A stretch of DNA of 41,753 nucleotides from Clostridiales bacterium. Its GTDB lineage: Bacteria > Bacillota_A > Clostridia > Saccharofermentanales > Saccharofermentanaceae. Where the stretch lies: the NCBI GenBank assembly GCA_017649745.1, contig JAGCGE010000059.1, forward strand, positions 1 to 41,753. Reading direction: 5' to 3'. Of this stretch, positions 7,701 through 16,473 are shown in pieces (position 1 is the stretch's first letter; every line of letters starts with the position of its first letter). The notes under the pieces were generated by a model. It was not told the origin of the DNA. It worked only from the letters and a program-made list of their open reading frames with translations, and did no database searches. A program made the position numbers and the translations under genes.

Positions 7701-10185
7701 CATGGCAGCCGTCATAATAACGATGATTGGCTTAGCCATAGCCGTCATGATTGCCGGTACATCCTTTACAAAGACCAGAAGCTCCATGGCGTCTATCTTG
7801 GCAGCATTTATAGGTCTTTCGGTCTTAATGCTTGTTGTTGCGAATGTGCTTGAGCGATTGAGCAATATCGACAATCTCACCGATTCGGTAAACGCCATGG
7901 TTGGAATGATGGGTGCAATAAGCAAGATCATCGTAACGCTCGGTGCTGTGACAGCAGTCCTTGCTATCATTTCTACATTCCTTAACGGTGGACAAATCGG
8001 TGCAAAAGCATCTATAAGCAACCTATTGATGACCGTTGTCGTAGCGTTCGTTGCAGTAGCAGCAGCAATGCTCATCTTTGCAGCCGCCATGGAGAAAATC
8101 ATCGCTCTAGGTGACGGCTTGACAACTGCGGCTATCGCATTCGGAATCTTCATGGGTGCAATCGTCGTTCTCGCGGCTCTTGCTGCATTCTTCCCGAAGT
8201 TTGGCGATGCGATGAAGAAGATCGGCGACACGTTCTTGGCGGCAGGTCTCGGAGCGGCGCTATTCGGTGCTGGTATATATTTGGTTTGTGCTGGAGTCAA
8301 GATTCTTGGACCGGCGTTACCAATACTTGCCATCGGACTCGAACGAGTGTTTAAGGTCCTCGAAGAGCACTGGCTTACAGCCATTATTGTCACCGCTGCG
8401 GTAGTTGCATTAACTCTTGCAATCGTTAAATTCTCGACGACTTTGGCTCCTATAGCAACTGCTATCGTCACCGGAATTACAAAATTCTTAGGTGGTATAG
8501 GCGATCTATTGGCAAAGGGCACGACCGGTTTCGCGAAATGGATGTCCAACTTGACCACGAGCGGCAAGGCGATGGTCGTTGCGCTTATCGTGACACTTTG
8601 CGCTGCGTTGTTGAAGGCGTCTCCTGCAATGCTAGAGACAATAGGCAAGCTGATTATCAAGTTCTTCGCGTATCTCGGCAGCATCATGGGCGACATCACA
8701 ATGGGTCTTGTCGAGATGCTGATTCGATTGATAAACGGCTTAACCGACGCAATCTTTGCAAATTCAGACCGAATTATAGCCGCTTTGAACGGCGTTCTTC
8801 TGGCGATTGTTAGTCTTGTTCTCCAATTATTTGGAACCATAGCTGCCGATTTGGTCACATTCTTCGGAGGAGACAAATACGCCCAAAAGATAAAAGAGAC
8901 TTTTTCAGACGCTTCCAATTACTTGTATAAATACGCCGCATCTGAAAGAAAGATTGCGGAAGAGGCTTCTTCAGCTAAGAAAGAAGTTATGGATAGTTTG
9001 AAAGACGTTTCTGATGCGACTGAAGAAGCTAGTGATAAATCCCTTTTATCGTTCTCCAATATGGGCTCTGGAATGGGAGGCGTCACAGACCTTATTAGTC
9101 AATTCGCCGGTTCTCAGAAGAATGATTTGGCGTCTCTCAAAGAAGAGTATAACGATCTTCCGGGTTACGCTTACGATGCAATTCTTCGTTCTAAGCAGAG
9201 TCAAGCGGCGGCATCTTCCGGCTTGGGAGGCACTTCTTCTGATGCTTTCCTGTCAGAGTTTACTAGCGGATTTCAAAATACGGATTCTGGCATGCCTGAT
9301 ATGGAGTCGTTCATGTCCGGCAACGGCTGGAGCACTGACGATGCGTCTGCTCTCGGCATAGACCTAGGTTCGGCTGAGACCGATGCCATGCAGAACGAGA
9401 TGCTCGACACTGATGGTTATTACGCTGCGATGTCTGAGAATCAGGATGACGGCACCATCAAAGCTATTGAGGACAAGAAAGACGACGTTACAGAAGCTGT
9501 CCGAACCAATATTAACGAACCGGCTCAGGAAGAGCTCCGTAAAGGTCGTTCCGGATTCTATTCTTCTGGTGAATACTGTGTTGCCGGTTTCGTTGAGGCG
9601 ATTGACAAAGACAAATCAGTTGAGCTGGCAGTTGCAAGTCTCGGCGACAGGCTGAATTCTTCTTTCAAGAACTCGTTGAGAATCGATTCACCGTCTAAAG
9701 AGTTCTACGAGAATGCCGAATACGTAATCCTCGGATTCGTAAACGGTATTAACCAGAATACCGAGAACGCTGCCGGTGCTATGTCGTCTCTTGGTGACGC
9801 TGTTATCGGAGCATTCGGCAATCCCATCGAATACTGTGCTAAGATCGCATCCGGAGAACTCGCTTACAATCCGCGAATCAGACCAGTTGTCGATTCTTCG
9901 TCTCTGACTGGCTCTGCTCGGTCTATCGGCGCGATGTTCGACAACCAGACGATCTCTCTGAACGGCATGAGCGGTAGGCTTGCTGCTGATATCGGAACGA
10001 TTGACAGGTCTAATCTCGCCGTTGTGGCTGAGCTTAGGGAACTTCGCTCTGACATGGCTGTCATGACTGACCAGATTGCGAATATGCAAATGGTTATGGA
10101 CACTGGCGTACTTGTCGGACAGATCAGCGGTCCTATCGACAAGGAACTCGGAAGAAGAGCGATCTTCAAAGGAAGGGGGAACTAA
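4714..10185 (+). CDS. Tape measure protein
   Basis: The start at 4714 overlaps the previous stop (ATGA), with GGAAGG upstream, and gives 1823 aa. The N-terminal ~300 residues match the conserved tape-measure head (SSKYDDRIVRLGFDNAQFE, WARAMNIANAKFQIEG, and SSYEDIARIFTTVAGNGRLM). Residues ~690-1385 are almost continuous hydrophobic helices rich in Ala, Ile and Val, consistent with a protein that is ejected and can insert in membrane. The C-terminal part holds two repeats of the IDSPSK/FYE...GFV type seen in other tape measures. No lysozyme or NlpC/P60 motif is obvious. Length sets tail length, so this phage has a long flexible tail. Confidence 0.93.
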   Translation: MSSKYDDRIVRLGFDNAQFEAGASKSMSTLDKLSEKLKFKSAKQGAQDLQRSVDSVDFSSMARAIDKIESRFSAMGIAGMNVINKITDGIVGSVAKLEQATIGQIKTGGWARAMNIANAKFQIEGLGFEWEQIENAVSYGVKDTAYGLDAAASAASQLAASGIDFQKVIENTNDKSLTAMHKSLRAISGVAAMTNSSYEDIARIFTTVAGNGRLMGDQLLQLSSRGMNAAAKLAETLGTTEGEIRDMVSKGLIDFQTFAFAMDNAFGDHAKEANKTFTGALGNMKAALSRVGEIFADPIINKTNTLFIALTERIDEFKNKLKSIKVPKSLNEIKKQYGDISASAAAYDEILKASSERTVTFGQHFAEMWQSGIDAFSAMVKAVDMSWLDGVVDKVDAITVKFTGFFDAVKEYFGMATEESQEAADALTVTAEEAQAARDIILNGKYGNGATRKKALTDLFGEESAKNIQRYVDSVVAAGWSFEKAAIQIADGNEAIAESAEDVEKTKLFQIFDNIRDSFKNLATASGNIIKAVKKIGSAIWKAFKTVFKIDTKSVTDGMVSLTGWIASLTEKLIVSDDVAEKITGAFIKFFTVVKDGLGLLWDALKFVKDLGVSLSNSKIFKSITDSISNFFAKTKGDKKDGEDVGERVAAPFESLKTAISKIKDVPGMVSKFFKDFSKALKDLGISPIDTAKIISFGIKVYSISLLFLAVRRLGHIVDGIATIPAKVGTMVVKLGNMFKNVGRAAFIVSLAEAMKAFAIAIATIAAVVYMLGTMDPDRMYEGLAAVVVIGIVLKGLSKTATGLKGSFVSALRGIGAIGSVAILIAGIGVAIIAITSALDVLNTQLAKLDKDGDAAKTSTMFYSMVIILVSIGSILILCFALAKKSMNVGISLTPALLSLAVVMINIGFAFIEMAAAMTILTLIPPGRMGDIQAMFGLLAGVFVILLYVVSVAPARTMFGAAATILAFGFVLLELAVVASIMSSISDKRFVEMIDGMAAVIITMIGLAIAVMIAGTSFTKTRSSMASILAAFIGLSVLMLVVANVLERLSNIDNLTDSVNAMVGMMGAISKIIVTLGAVTAVLAIISTFLNGGQIGAKASISNLLMTVVVAFVAVAAAMLIFAAAMEKIIALGDGLTTAAIAFGIFMGAIVVLAALAAFFPKFGDAMKKIGDTFLAAGLGAALFGAGIYLVCAGVKILGPALPILAIGLERVFKVLEEHWLTAIIVTAAVVALTLAIVKFSTTLAPIATAIVTGITKFLGGIGDLLAKGTTGFAKWMSNLTTSGKAMVVALIVTLCAALLKASPAMLETIGKLIIKFFAYLGSIMGDITMGLVEMLIRLINGLTDAIFANSDRIIAALNGVLLAIVSLVLQLFGTIAADLVTFFGGDKYAQKIKETFSDASNYLYKYAASERKIAEEASSAKKEVMDSLKDVSDATEEASDKSLLSFSNMGSGMGGVTDLISQFAGSQKNDLASLKEEYNDLPGYAYDAILRSKQSQAAASSGLGGTSSDAFLSEFTSGFQNTDSGMPDMESFMSGNGWSTDDASALGIDLGSAETDAMQNEMLDTDGYYAAMSENQDDGTIKAIEDKKDDVTEAVRTNINEPAQEELRKGRSGFYSSGEYCVAGFVEAIDKDKSVELAVASLGDRLNSSFKNSLRIDSPSKEFYENAEYVILGFVNGINQNTENAAGAMSSLGDAVIGAFGNPIEYCAKIASGELAYNPRIRPVVDSSSLTGSARSIGAMFDNQTISLNGMSGRLAADIGTIDRSNLAVVAELRELRSDMAVMTDQIANMQMVMDTGVLVGQISGPIDKELGRRAIFKGRGN

Positions 10186-10187
10186 CC

Positions 10188-10979
10188 GTGCAAACGATCT
10201 ACGAGGGTGCACATTCCATTATCTTTGGAACGAAGCACTCGTGGGAGGATTGGGGCTTAGTTCCCGCCTCCCTTCCCACTGTCGCACTTCCGGAAGTCAA
10301 CACGAACGTGATCGAAATACCCGGAGCGAACGGTATCGTCGACCTGACTGAGTCTCTTCTCGGTTATCCGACATACAAGACAAGAAATGGGTCATGGTCA
10401 TTCAAAATGGCTCATGATGTTACTGGTTTACCGTGGGCAGAGGCGTACTCGGCTATCGCAGCGTATCTCCATGGTAGGAAGATGAGCTGCACGCTTTTAG
10501 ATGACCGTGCGTACTACTATATCGGTCGTTTCACCATTGACGAGTTGAAGACCGATAAGATGTGTAACAGTCTCACAATCCAGTATGAGCTTGACCCGTT
10601 CAAGAGACTGCTATGGACTACGACAGAACCGTGGCCGTGGGATCCATTCGACTTCATCTACGGCGTGATTAACCGCGACGAGTTTGTAGACCTTGCCGTT
10701 TCGACAGCGAATCCGTTACATCTCGTCTGGAGTCAGACCCAGCTCGGATGCACGCCTATCTATCCGAAAATCACGTGTACTCTGACATCTGGTGACAGCA
10801 TGACACTGAAATACACCAATTCGGCAAACGGTCTCGGGGAGCAGACATTCACACTCACAGGCGGCGTCAATGAGAACCCGCAAATCGAGTTTGCTTGTCC
10901 GAATCCCGGTGACACGACGACTATTGATATAACAGGAAACGGAACCGTTTCTATAGATTTCAGACCCGGGGGGCTTTGA
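10188..10979 (+). CDS. Distal tail protein (Dit)
   Basis: This 263-aa protein follows GGAAGGGGG at 10172-10180, 2 nt after the tape measure. It has the Dit pattern: an N-terminal beta domain with LVPASLPTVALPEVNTN and VDLTESLLGYPTYKTRNGSW (belt-domain region), an HGRKMSCTLLDD turn, and YELDPFKRLLW before a C-terminal galectin-like beta domain (~residues 165-263). Dit forms the hexameric hub joining tube to baseplate. The order tape measure, Dit, Tal is standard for siphophages of Gram-positive hosts. Confidence 0.88.
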   Translation: MQTIYEGAHSIIFGTKHSWEDWGLVPASLPTVALPEVNTNVIEIPGANGIVDLTESLLGYPTYKTRNGSWSFKMAHDVTGLPWAEAYSAIAAYLHGRKMSCTLLDDRAYYYIGRFTIDELKTDKMCNSLTIQYELDPFKRLLWTTTEPWPWDPFDFIYGVINRDEFVDLAVSTANPLHLVWSQTQLGCTPIYPKITCTLTSGDSMTLKYTNSANGLGEQTFTLTGGVNENPQIEFACPNPGDTTTIDITGNGTVSIDFRPGGL

Positions 10980-10980
10980 T

Positions 10981-13900
10981 ATGTATTCGATTTATGCCAA
11001 AGTCGGAAAGACAAAAGTCTGTCTGCACGACTCTACGGTATCGAATCCCAAGGTGAAAGTCGTTGAGCCGGTGCTGACTCTTGAGGATTCGGCTGCCGGT
11101 TCTTTGACATTCAAAATGGCTCCTAATAATCAAGCTTATGGGAGCATCACCGAATACGACGAGATGATGGCTGGTTTCGAAGAGGTCGCTGTCAACGAAA
11201 TCGTCGACGATCAGGTAAACAACCTCAAGAACGGCACGATCAACGGTGACGGAACCGAGGTTGCTTCGACTACCAACCTCGTCAGCAAGACCGCGTACGC
11301 CATCAGCAGTAACGTAACCGCTATCAGCACCGACATCGTCATTCAGCCGGGTTATCACGATATCCTGTCAGACCTTGCGGCAGGTTCCGTGGATGACTCA
11401 ACGGACACATCTATGCTTCATACAGATTCGTTCTTTGATGTTCTGAGCACACAGGGACGATATCGTGTGTATGCCACTATGGCGGCGTATCAGAAAGACC
11501 TGCTCGACTTGTTTACGGTTCAGGGTCTGCCGTTCGACAAAGATACGGCAACCATGAGTCGTAAATTCGTGTCGACAGAAGCTATTCCGTCATCTTGTGC
11601 TCTTTATACGAACGCAAAGGACTACATCAATCTTCTGGTAAATCCAGTAAATGATGGTGTTCAGTTCTATTGGCGATACTACGGTTATGATGCGGACGGA
11701 ACTCTGACCGGCAGCATGACTGGTTACTATGCCAATGGCGAGACGACACAGGTTTTCGCGTTTGCAAGACCCGGCGAGGGTGTAGTTATCCCCACAAGCT
11801 GGTATCGCCTTGCTATTTCTCGTGTTGACTACTCTGACGTAATCTATCAGGGGACACGATCAATCAGTGGCGTTGCGAGCATCTATGACAAAGCGGCTCG
11901 TATGCTTCAGTGGCGACTTGTGTTCTTTGATGACAGTTTCGAGCGCATCGTCGACGGAGAGAGCGACTGGCAGACGATATCCAATGCTGAAGTCCAAATC
12001 ACTACGACTGGTGTGTATTATAAAGTCGAATTCCGGTTCAACACGCTTGAAGATATCACCACTAGTGACATCACCGCTCTGTCCATCGAGAATATGCCGA
12101 CGTCGAAATTCATGCTTGCGTGGTACAACTCGAGCGATTCGTTCCTTGGGCTGACTTCATGGCTGAATAACGGCGATTCGGCGAATGTCTCGGCTGTTCC
12201 GGGTGCTGCAAAATTCAAAATAGTAGTAGCGGCGAATGCGTATGGACCCTATGATTACGACATCACACCTGCCGATACGGCTCTTTGCACGACTCATCAG
12301 AACACGATCGTTACTGAGATGGTTCCGAGAGAGGTCGACATTGTTGCTCGTATGCAATCCACCATCACCGTTTATCGGAAAGAGTGGAATGCGAATACGC
12401 AGAAGTACGAGGAGAACGAAATCTGGGAAGGTCGTGTACTGATCGAAGACAAGGACTTCTATAACCTCCGTTATATCCAGTGTGAGGGTGAGTTAGCGTA
12501 TCTTAACGATACATGCCAGCCCCAGAGGGAGTATAGTGGAGTCAGTCTGAGACAGTTCCTTGAAGCGGTATTGAACTACCATAACTCCAGAGTAGCTGAT
12601 GAGAAGAAATTCTACGTCGGTCAAATCTGGGTGCAGGACGACGAATCTGATGGTTACAGATACACACAGTATCAGAAGACCATGGAGGTCGTCAACGATC
12701 TCGTCAGCAAGTATGGCGGGCATATAAAAATCCGTAAGACAGGTGGCAAGCGGTATATTGACTGGTTTGATGACTATGGCGAGGACAACAACCCGACCCA
12801 GACCATCAATTTCGGCAAAAACCTGCTTGATTACACTTGTAACTGGGACATGTCAGAACTTTGCACTGTTCTGTTACCGACGGGACACGTCGTACAAGAA
12901 GCCCAGAAATCCAGCGCTGGCGATCCTCTTCCGTTGAATGGTGGCGCAGGTCCGACTCCGTGTCAGCTTCTCACAAAGGGTAGTGATGGTAGAGTCTACG
13001 TCCAAGCGAATCCGAATCTCGGTGGGTATAAGACGGCTGTTGCTGTTGTCGAGCCGGAGAAGAATTACTATTTCTCGGGGCGACTTCATGGTGGACTGGT
13101 CGCTTATACGATCAAGAGCAACGCGGATGGCAGTGGTGATTATTACGATGGCGGGACGAAGACTGCCGGGTCTGAAGGACAAGTAGGATTCGTGGACTTT
13201 GTTGACCAGAAGATAACCATCCCCGCAGGAGCGCATTCCGTTGTTATGTGCAGCTTCGGCGACGACATACCACTCGCGCTAAAGGCTGAGATTCCTGCCA
13301 CAGAAGGTCTTGACACCTATTTGACGGTAGAGGATTGCGCTGACGACGAAGGATGGCACCAGAAAGGCTCCCTTTATGTCGTCAATCAGGAAGCAGTAAA
13401 CACCTATGGCTGGATCGAGAAACAAATGGCTCTTGAGGACATCGAGGATAAAGACCTGCTGTATAAGTCGGCTAAGCTGTACTTACAGGATGGTCAGTTC
13501 GATCAGATGACCCTCGAGATTACGGCTATTGACATGAATCTGCTCGGAGCCAAGACCGATTATATCAACCTGCTCGACTTGGTTCATGTGATATCCAGAC
13601 CCCATGGTGTTGATAAGTACCTGCCGGTTACGAAGCTTGAAATCCCGCTTGATAACCCGGCAGACCAGAAGTTCACTCTCGGCACAAACACCGAGCAGTC
13701 TCTGACATCAGTCAACAACGACCTTAACGCCGATATGCTGAACCGCATCAACGGCTTACCGACCATGTCTGAAACGATCCGGTCAGCCAAGGCGAATTCT
13801 GCGGAACTCATCAATTCTGCTCTGACCGGATACGTGACTATCGTTCAGGACACCAACCCGGAAACAGGACAGCAGATGCCAAGAGAGCTCGTGATAAGCA

Positions 13901-14478
13901 ATCAGCCGATCACTATGGTCGACGGAGTTCCCACAACAGGCGATAACGCTTATGTCTGGCGCTGGAATGTCAACGGTTTAGGCTTCTCTGACCATGGTTA
14001 CCAGTTTACTGACGATAACCTGAGAGCCGCTATCACAGCAGATGGTAGAATCGTAGCTGATAGCATCCTTGCGGGGACACTAAAAGGTATTGAGATTCAG
14101 GGTTGTAAAATCATAGCCGGAAATGTTGATGGTAGAACCGGTAGGATTTATGTTTTATCTCCGGGAACAGATTATGCGGTGGAACTTGATAACGGTGCTA
14201 TCAGTTTTGGGCACTACAATGCCAGTAATAACCCGCCGTTCACGGCATTTGCTGATATTCGTGGAGACATCGTATATGGAAGCGCACATCCAGACGGTTT
14301 AAGAATTAAAGCGCCTACTTTGGCGTTTGATACTGATGAGATATGGGTTAGCGGTTCGTCTTCTGGAGGAAATGCTGCTGCTGGCTACGATGGAAGATTC
14401 CAAGTGAAAGACAACAATGGTCGGAATGTCGAGTTGTTATTCACCAGAGGCATCCTACTCAGCAAGACCGATTTGTAA
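10981..14478 (+). CDS. Tail-associated (Tal, endopeptidase-tail type) protein with inserted blocks
   Basis: This 1165-aa protein starts 1 nt after the Dit stop. The Tal core is recognisable in three pieces: residues 1-60 (VEPVLTLEDSAAGSLTFKM), ~455-640 (EIWEGRVLIEDKDFYN, CEGELAYLNDT, HIKIRKTGGKRYIDWFDDYG) and ~773-905 (AVNTYGWIEK, LVHVISRP). Two blocks interrupt it: ~residues 65-450, containing at least two jelly-roll-like repeats, and ~640-770. A C-terminal region (~920-1165) carries NAYVWRWNVNGLGFS and ADSILAGTLKG, typical of tail-tip extension domains. It probably caps the tail and contacts the cell wall. The inserts could bind glycans. Peptidase activity is not proven from sequence. Confidence 0.85.
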   Translation: MYSIYAKVGKTKVCLHDSTVSNPKVKVVEPVLTLEDSAAGSLTFKMAPNNQAYGSITEYDEMMAGFEEVAVNEIVDDQVNNLKNGTINGDGTEVASTTNLVSKTAYAISSNVTAISTDIVIQPGYHDILSDLAAGSVDDSTDTSMLHTDSFFDVLSTQGRYRVYATMAAYQKDLLDLFTVQGLPFDKDTATMSRKFVSTEAIPSSCALYTNAKDYINLLVNPVNDGVQFYWRYYGYDADGTLTGSMTGYYANGETTQVFAFARPGEGVVIPTSWYRLAISRVDYSDVIYQGTRSISGVASIYDKAARMLQWRLVFFDDSFERIVDGESDWQTISNAEVQITTTGVYYKVEFRFNTLEDITTSDITALSIENMPTSKFMLAWYNSSDSFLGLTSWLNNGDSANVSAVPGAAKFKIVVAANAYGPYDYDITPADTALCTTHQNTIVTEMVPREVDIVARMQSTITVYRKEWNANTQKYEENEIWEGRVLIEDKDFYNLRYIQCEGELAYLNDTCQPQREYSGVSLRQFLEAVLNYHNSRVADEKKFYVGQIWVQDDESDGYRYTQYQKTMEVVNDLVSKYGGHIKIRKTGGKRYIDWFDDYGEDNNPTQTINFGKNLLDYTCNWDMSELCTVLLPTGHVVQEAQKSSAGDPLPLNGGAGPTPCQLLTKGSDGRVYVQANPNLGGYKTAVAVVEPEKNYYFSGRLHGGLVAYTIKSNADGSGDYYDGGTKTAGSEGQVGFVDFVDQKITIPAGAHSVVMCSFGDDIPLALKAEIPATEGLDTYLTVEDCADDEGWHQKGSLYVVNQEAVNTYGWIEKQMALEDIEDKDLLYKSAKLYLQDGQFDQMTLEITAIDMNLLGAKTDYINLLDLVHVISRPHGVDKYLPVTKLEIPLDNPADQKFTLGTNTEQSLTSVNNDLNADMLNRINGLPTMSETIRSAKANSAELINSALTGYVTIVQDTNPETGQQMPRELVISNQPITMVDGVPTTGDNAYVWRWNVNGLGFSDHGYQFTDDNLRAAITADGRIVADSILAGTLKGIEIQGCKIIAGNVDGRTGRIYVLSPGTDYAVELDNGAISFGHYNASNNPPFTAFADIRGDIVYGSAHPDGLRIKAPTLAFDTDEIWVSGSSSGGNAAAGYDGRFQVKDNNGRNVELLFTRGILLSKTDL

Positions 14479-14494
14479 CAGGAGGTGATCCACC

Positions 14495-14809
14495 ATGGCA
14501 GATATCGACACACAGCTTGACCTTATCAGAAATGATATTTATGGTGAGGTCGTAAGGAATGCAATCGCCGATGCTGACTCCGCTATTTCAGAAGACAAAG
14601 GCGTCAACATCAGCAACGAAATACAGACCATCCGCGGCTCCCGTTACGGTTACGAGATCCGTGGTGCCATCATCGATGCCCTTGAGAAGCTTAACACCGG
14701 TGGCGGTGGTGGAGGTAGCTCGAAGTTTGTCGGTCCCGCGGTAATTGTCAGGGTGGGCGGTGTTGTAGGCGGAGTCGTCGGTGTACTACAAACAGTAGAG
14801 GAGGAATGA
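14495..14809 (+). CDS. Small tail-tip protein with Gly linker
   Basis: This 104-aa protein follows CAGGAGGTGATCC at 14480-14492. Residues 1-70 are helical: DLIRNDIYGEVVRNAIADA, then RGSRYGYEIRGAIIDALEKL. This is an N-terminal pattern I associate with baseplate or fibre proteins placed after Tal. A poly-Gly linker (~residues 70-75) leads to an unusual Val/Gly-rich tail (VIVRVGGVVGGVVGVL) that may be a membrane-active or assembly segment. It ends with GAGGAGG, which serves as the ribosome-binding site of the next gene. Confidence 0.6.
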   Translation: MADIDTQLDLIRNDIYGEVVRNAIADADSAISEDKGVNISNEIQTIRGSRYGYEIRGAIIDALEKLNTGGGGGGSSKFVGPAVIVRVGGVVGGVVGVLQTVEEE

Positions 14810-14812
14810 GGC

Positions 14813-15511
14813 ATGGCGGTACAAATTTATTCAAATCCGGTCAATCCGGCTGCAAACATTACTATAGCGCAAACGTATGAGATTTTGAAGCCATTAGAGG
14901 GCACTTTCTTTGGGACCGTGACCCTCACAGAGCAAGACGGTAATGTCCCTGCACATGTCATGTGTACGCATAAAGATACTGGAATTGATCTTCTCGATTT
15001 GAGAGCGTACACCAGTGCCCCGTCATCATCTGGCGGGCTTATGCAGATGAACATAATCGGCCATTTTTATGACGGCGAAAACGCGACACAGGGGTCTATA
15101 GCGCCCGGTCAATCCGGTTGGGTTTATCGTATTGGCATTTGCAATAATGCGATAGCGTTCACGGAAAGCACAGGGACAAACCCTGTAATCATTGCGTTTG
15201 ACAACTATGGTGATTACACGTTTTTGTATGGGAGAACAGGATCATCGTATACTATAAACAACCCGATATCATATTCATATGAAGCGTATACGTCCGCAAT
15301 GCAATATGGCTACTCAATGACCGCTAATGATGGCCAAATCGCTCTAGCGCCAATACCTGTTCCAGTCATGGCTAGTGGCCATCCTTATAATTACATTAAA
15401 GACGTGTATGCGTGTATAGTTAGAGACCAGCCGCTTGGCGGTCTTAACCATGTTATGATCGGAGATGATCATTACATATCCGCCGCATCAGCGTATTTCC
15501 TGAAAGACTAA
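14813..15511 (+). CDS. Unassigned beta-rich tail protein
   Basis: This 232-aa protein starts 3 nt after the previous stop, preceded by GAGGAGGAATGAGGC. It has no motif I recognise. The sequence is rich in Tyr, Gly, Ser and beta-strand patterns (FFGTVTLTEQDGN, GWVYRIGICNN, TFLYGRTGSSY) without signal peptide or membrane segment. Its location within the fibre gene run suggests a tail-tip or receptor-binding accessory subunit. Its codons look more A/T-rich than those of Dit and Tal, which could reflect recent exchange, though I have not measured this. Confidence 0.6.
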   Translation: MAVQIYSNPVNPAANITIAQTYEILKPLEGTFFGTVTLTEQDGNVPAHVMCTHKDTGIDLLDLRAYTSAPSSSGGLMQMNIIGHFYDGENATQGSIAPGQSGWVYRIGICNNAIAFTESTGTNPVIIAFDNYGDYTFLYGRTGSSYTINNPISYSYEAYTSAMQYGYSMTANDGQIALAPIPVPVMASGHPYNYIKDVYACIVRDQPLGGLNHVMIGDDHYISAASAYFLKD

Positions 15512-15538
15512 TCCCGTTCCATAAGAGAGGTGAGTGAT

Positions 15539-15934
15539 GTGAATGGATTCTATATAAACAGCGATGCGAATACTATTTCGATCGTTAAAGGGAATAGTGC
15601 CGGGATCGACATCACGCTTATCGACCCGGAAACAAGAGAACCGTACATCCTTCAAGAAGAAGATAAGGTTCTTTTTACCGTGAAAAATCAAAATGGAAAG
15701 ACTGTCATCCAGAAAGTCCTTACCAATGCCGATTACTCCGATCCAGAAGATTCGAGTCTTGATCTTGAGATTAGCCCGGATGACACCATAAGCCTTCCTA
15801 CTGGCGGTTATCGGTATGACTGTTTGCTACTCACCTCTGATGGTAAAGCCATAACTTTCATCTCGTCCTTTTTCCTTATTACAGAGGCTTTAGGACTCTA
15901 CACCGACATTCAGGATGGTGATACCGGTGAATAA
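15539..15934 (+). CDS. Baseplate upper protein-like Ig domain protein
   Basis: I prefer the GTG at 15539 because AGAGAGG (15524-15530) lies 8 nt upstream. The GTG at 15530 overlaps that site. The 131-aa product has the layout of BppU N-terminal domains: ISIVKGNSAGIDITLID, then a VLFTVKN strand, QKVLTN, LDLEISPDDT, and TGGYRYDCLLLTSDGK. These small Ig-like domains anchor fibres or receptor-binding proteins to the baseplate. It overlaps the following gene by 20 nt. Confidence 0.6.
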   Translation: MNGFYINSDANTISIVKGNSAGIDITLIDPETREPYILQEEDKVLFTVKNQNGKTVIQKVLTNADYSDPEDSSLDLEISPDDTISLPTGGYRYDCLLLTSDGKAITFISSFFLITEALGLYTDIQDGDTGE

Positions 15935-16460
15935 CATCAACGACGTTTCTATACACGTGGAAGGCGAGACAGCACAGCGTAAACCAATAGAAGGCTCGTC
16001 TGCGATGAGAATCCCGCTTTATGGGTCGATAACCGTTGGACAGAAGCCGTATAAAGAACTACAGTTTCTGCCAAGAAGCGAGTTTCCAACTGTTGGACGA
16101 ATCCACACTCTTTACATCGATACTGATGGAAACGTAATCTTTTACTGGAATGGGTCCCAATATGTACAAGTTGCGGGCTCTAGCGTAGATTCTCATATTA
16201 GATTCAACACGAGAGCGGCATGGGATAGTGCTCCTATGTTGATCTCTGAGCCAGACATCTTTTACGTTTACACCGATTATCGTAAGCAGAACGGCTATAA
16301 CATTCCGGGTATAAAACTCGGTGATGGAAACGCTTACCTAATAGACATCCCGTTCTTCGACACTGGCGTTACAGAAGCAGACCGAGAGTTCTGGAACAAC
16401 AAGGTGTCGGCCAAGATCGACCCGTACGATCTTGAGAAGCTCATCTTGCATACAGATTAA
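15915..16460 (+). CDS. Tail-tip protein of unknown function
   Basis: The ATG at 15915 overlaps the previous gene. A GTG at 15927, preceded by AGGATGGTGAT, is a good alternative start. The 181-aa product contains VEGETAQRKPIEGSSAMRIP, a FPTVGRIHTLYIDTDGN strand pair with YWNGSQYVQV, and AWDSAPMLISEPDIFYVYTD. It then has IKLGDGNAYLIDIPFFD before a short helix. From memory, the last segment recurs in fibre-linked proteins of gut siphophages. No enzymatic motif is seen. A structural role between BppU-like and fibre proteins is inferred. Confidence 0.6.
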   Translation: MVIPVNNINDVSIHVEGETAQRKPIEGSSAMRIPLYGSITVGQKPYKELQFLPRSEFPTVGRIHTLYIDTDGNVIFYWNGSQYVQVAGSSVDSHIRFNTRAAWDSAPMLISEPDIFYVYTDYRKQNGYNIPGIKLGDGNAYLIDIPFFDTGVTEADREFWNNKVSAKIDPYDLEKLILHTD

Positions 16461-16473
16461 GGAGGAAATCAAA

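Noticed and set aside
8538..8813. A 91-aa + strand frame inside the tape measure gene.
   Set aside because: Out of frame with the tape measure and without a ribosome-binding site; composition is Arg/His-rich as for a shadow frame.
7554..8918. A 454-aa minus-strand open frame inside the tape measure gene (and a 363-aa one at 6174-7265).
   Set aside because: It is antisense to a clear tape measure protein, lacks a good ribosome-binding site and is Ala/Ile/Thr-biased as expected from the complement of hydrophobic codons.
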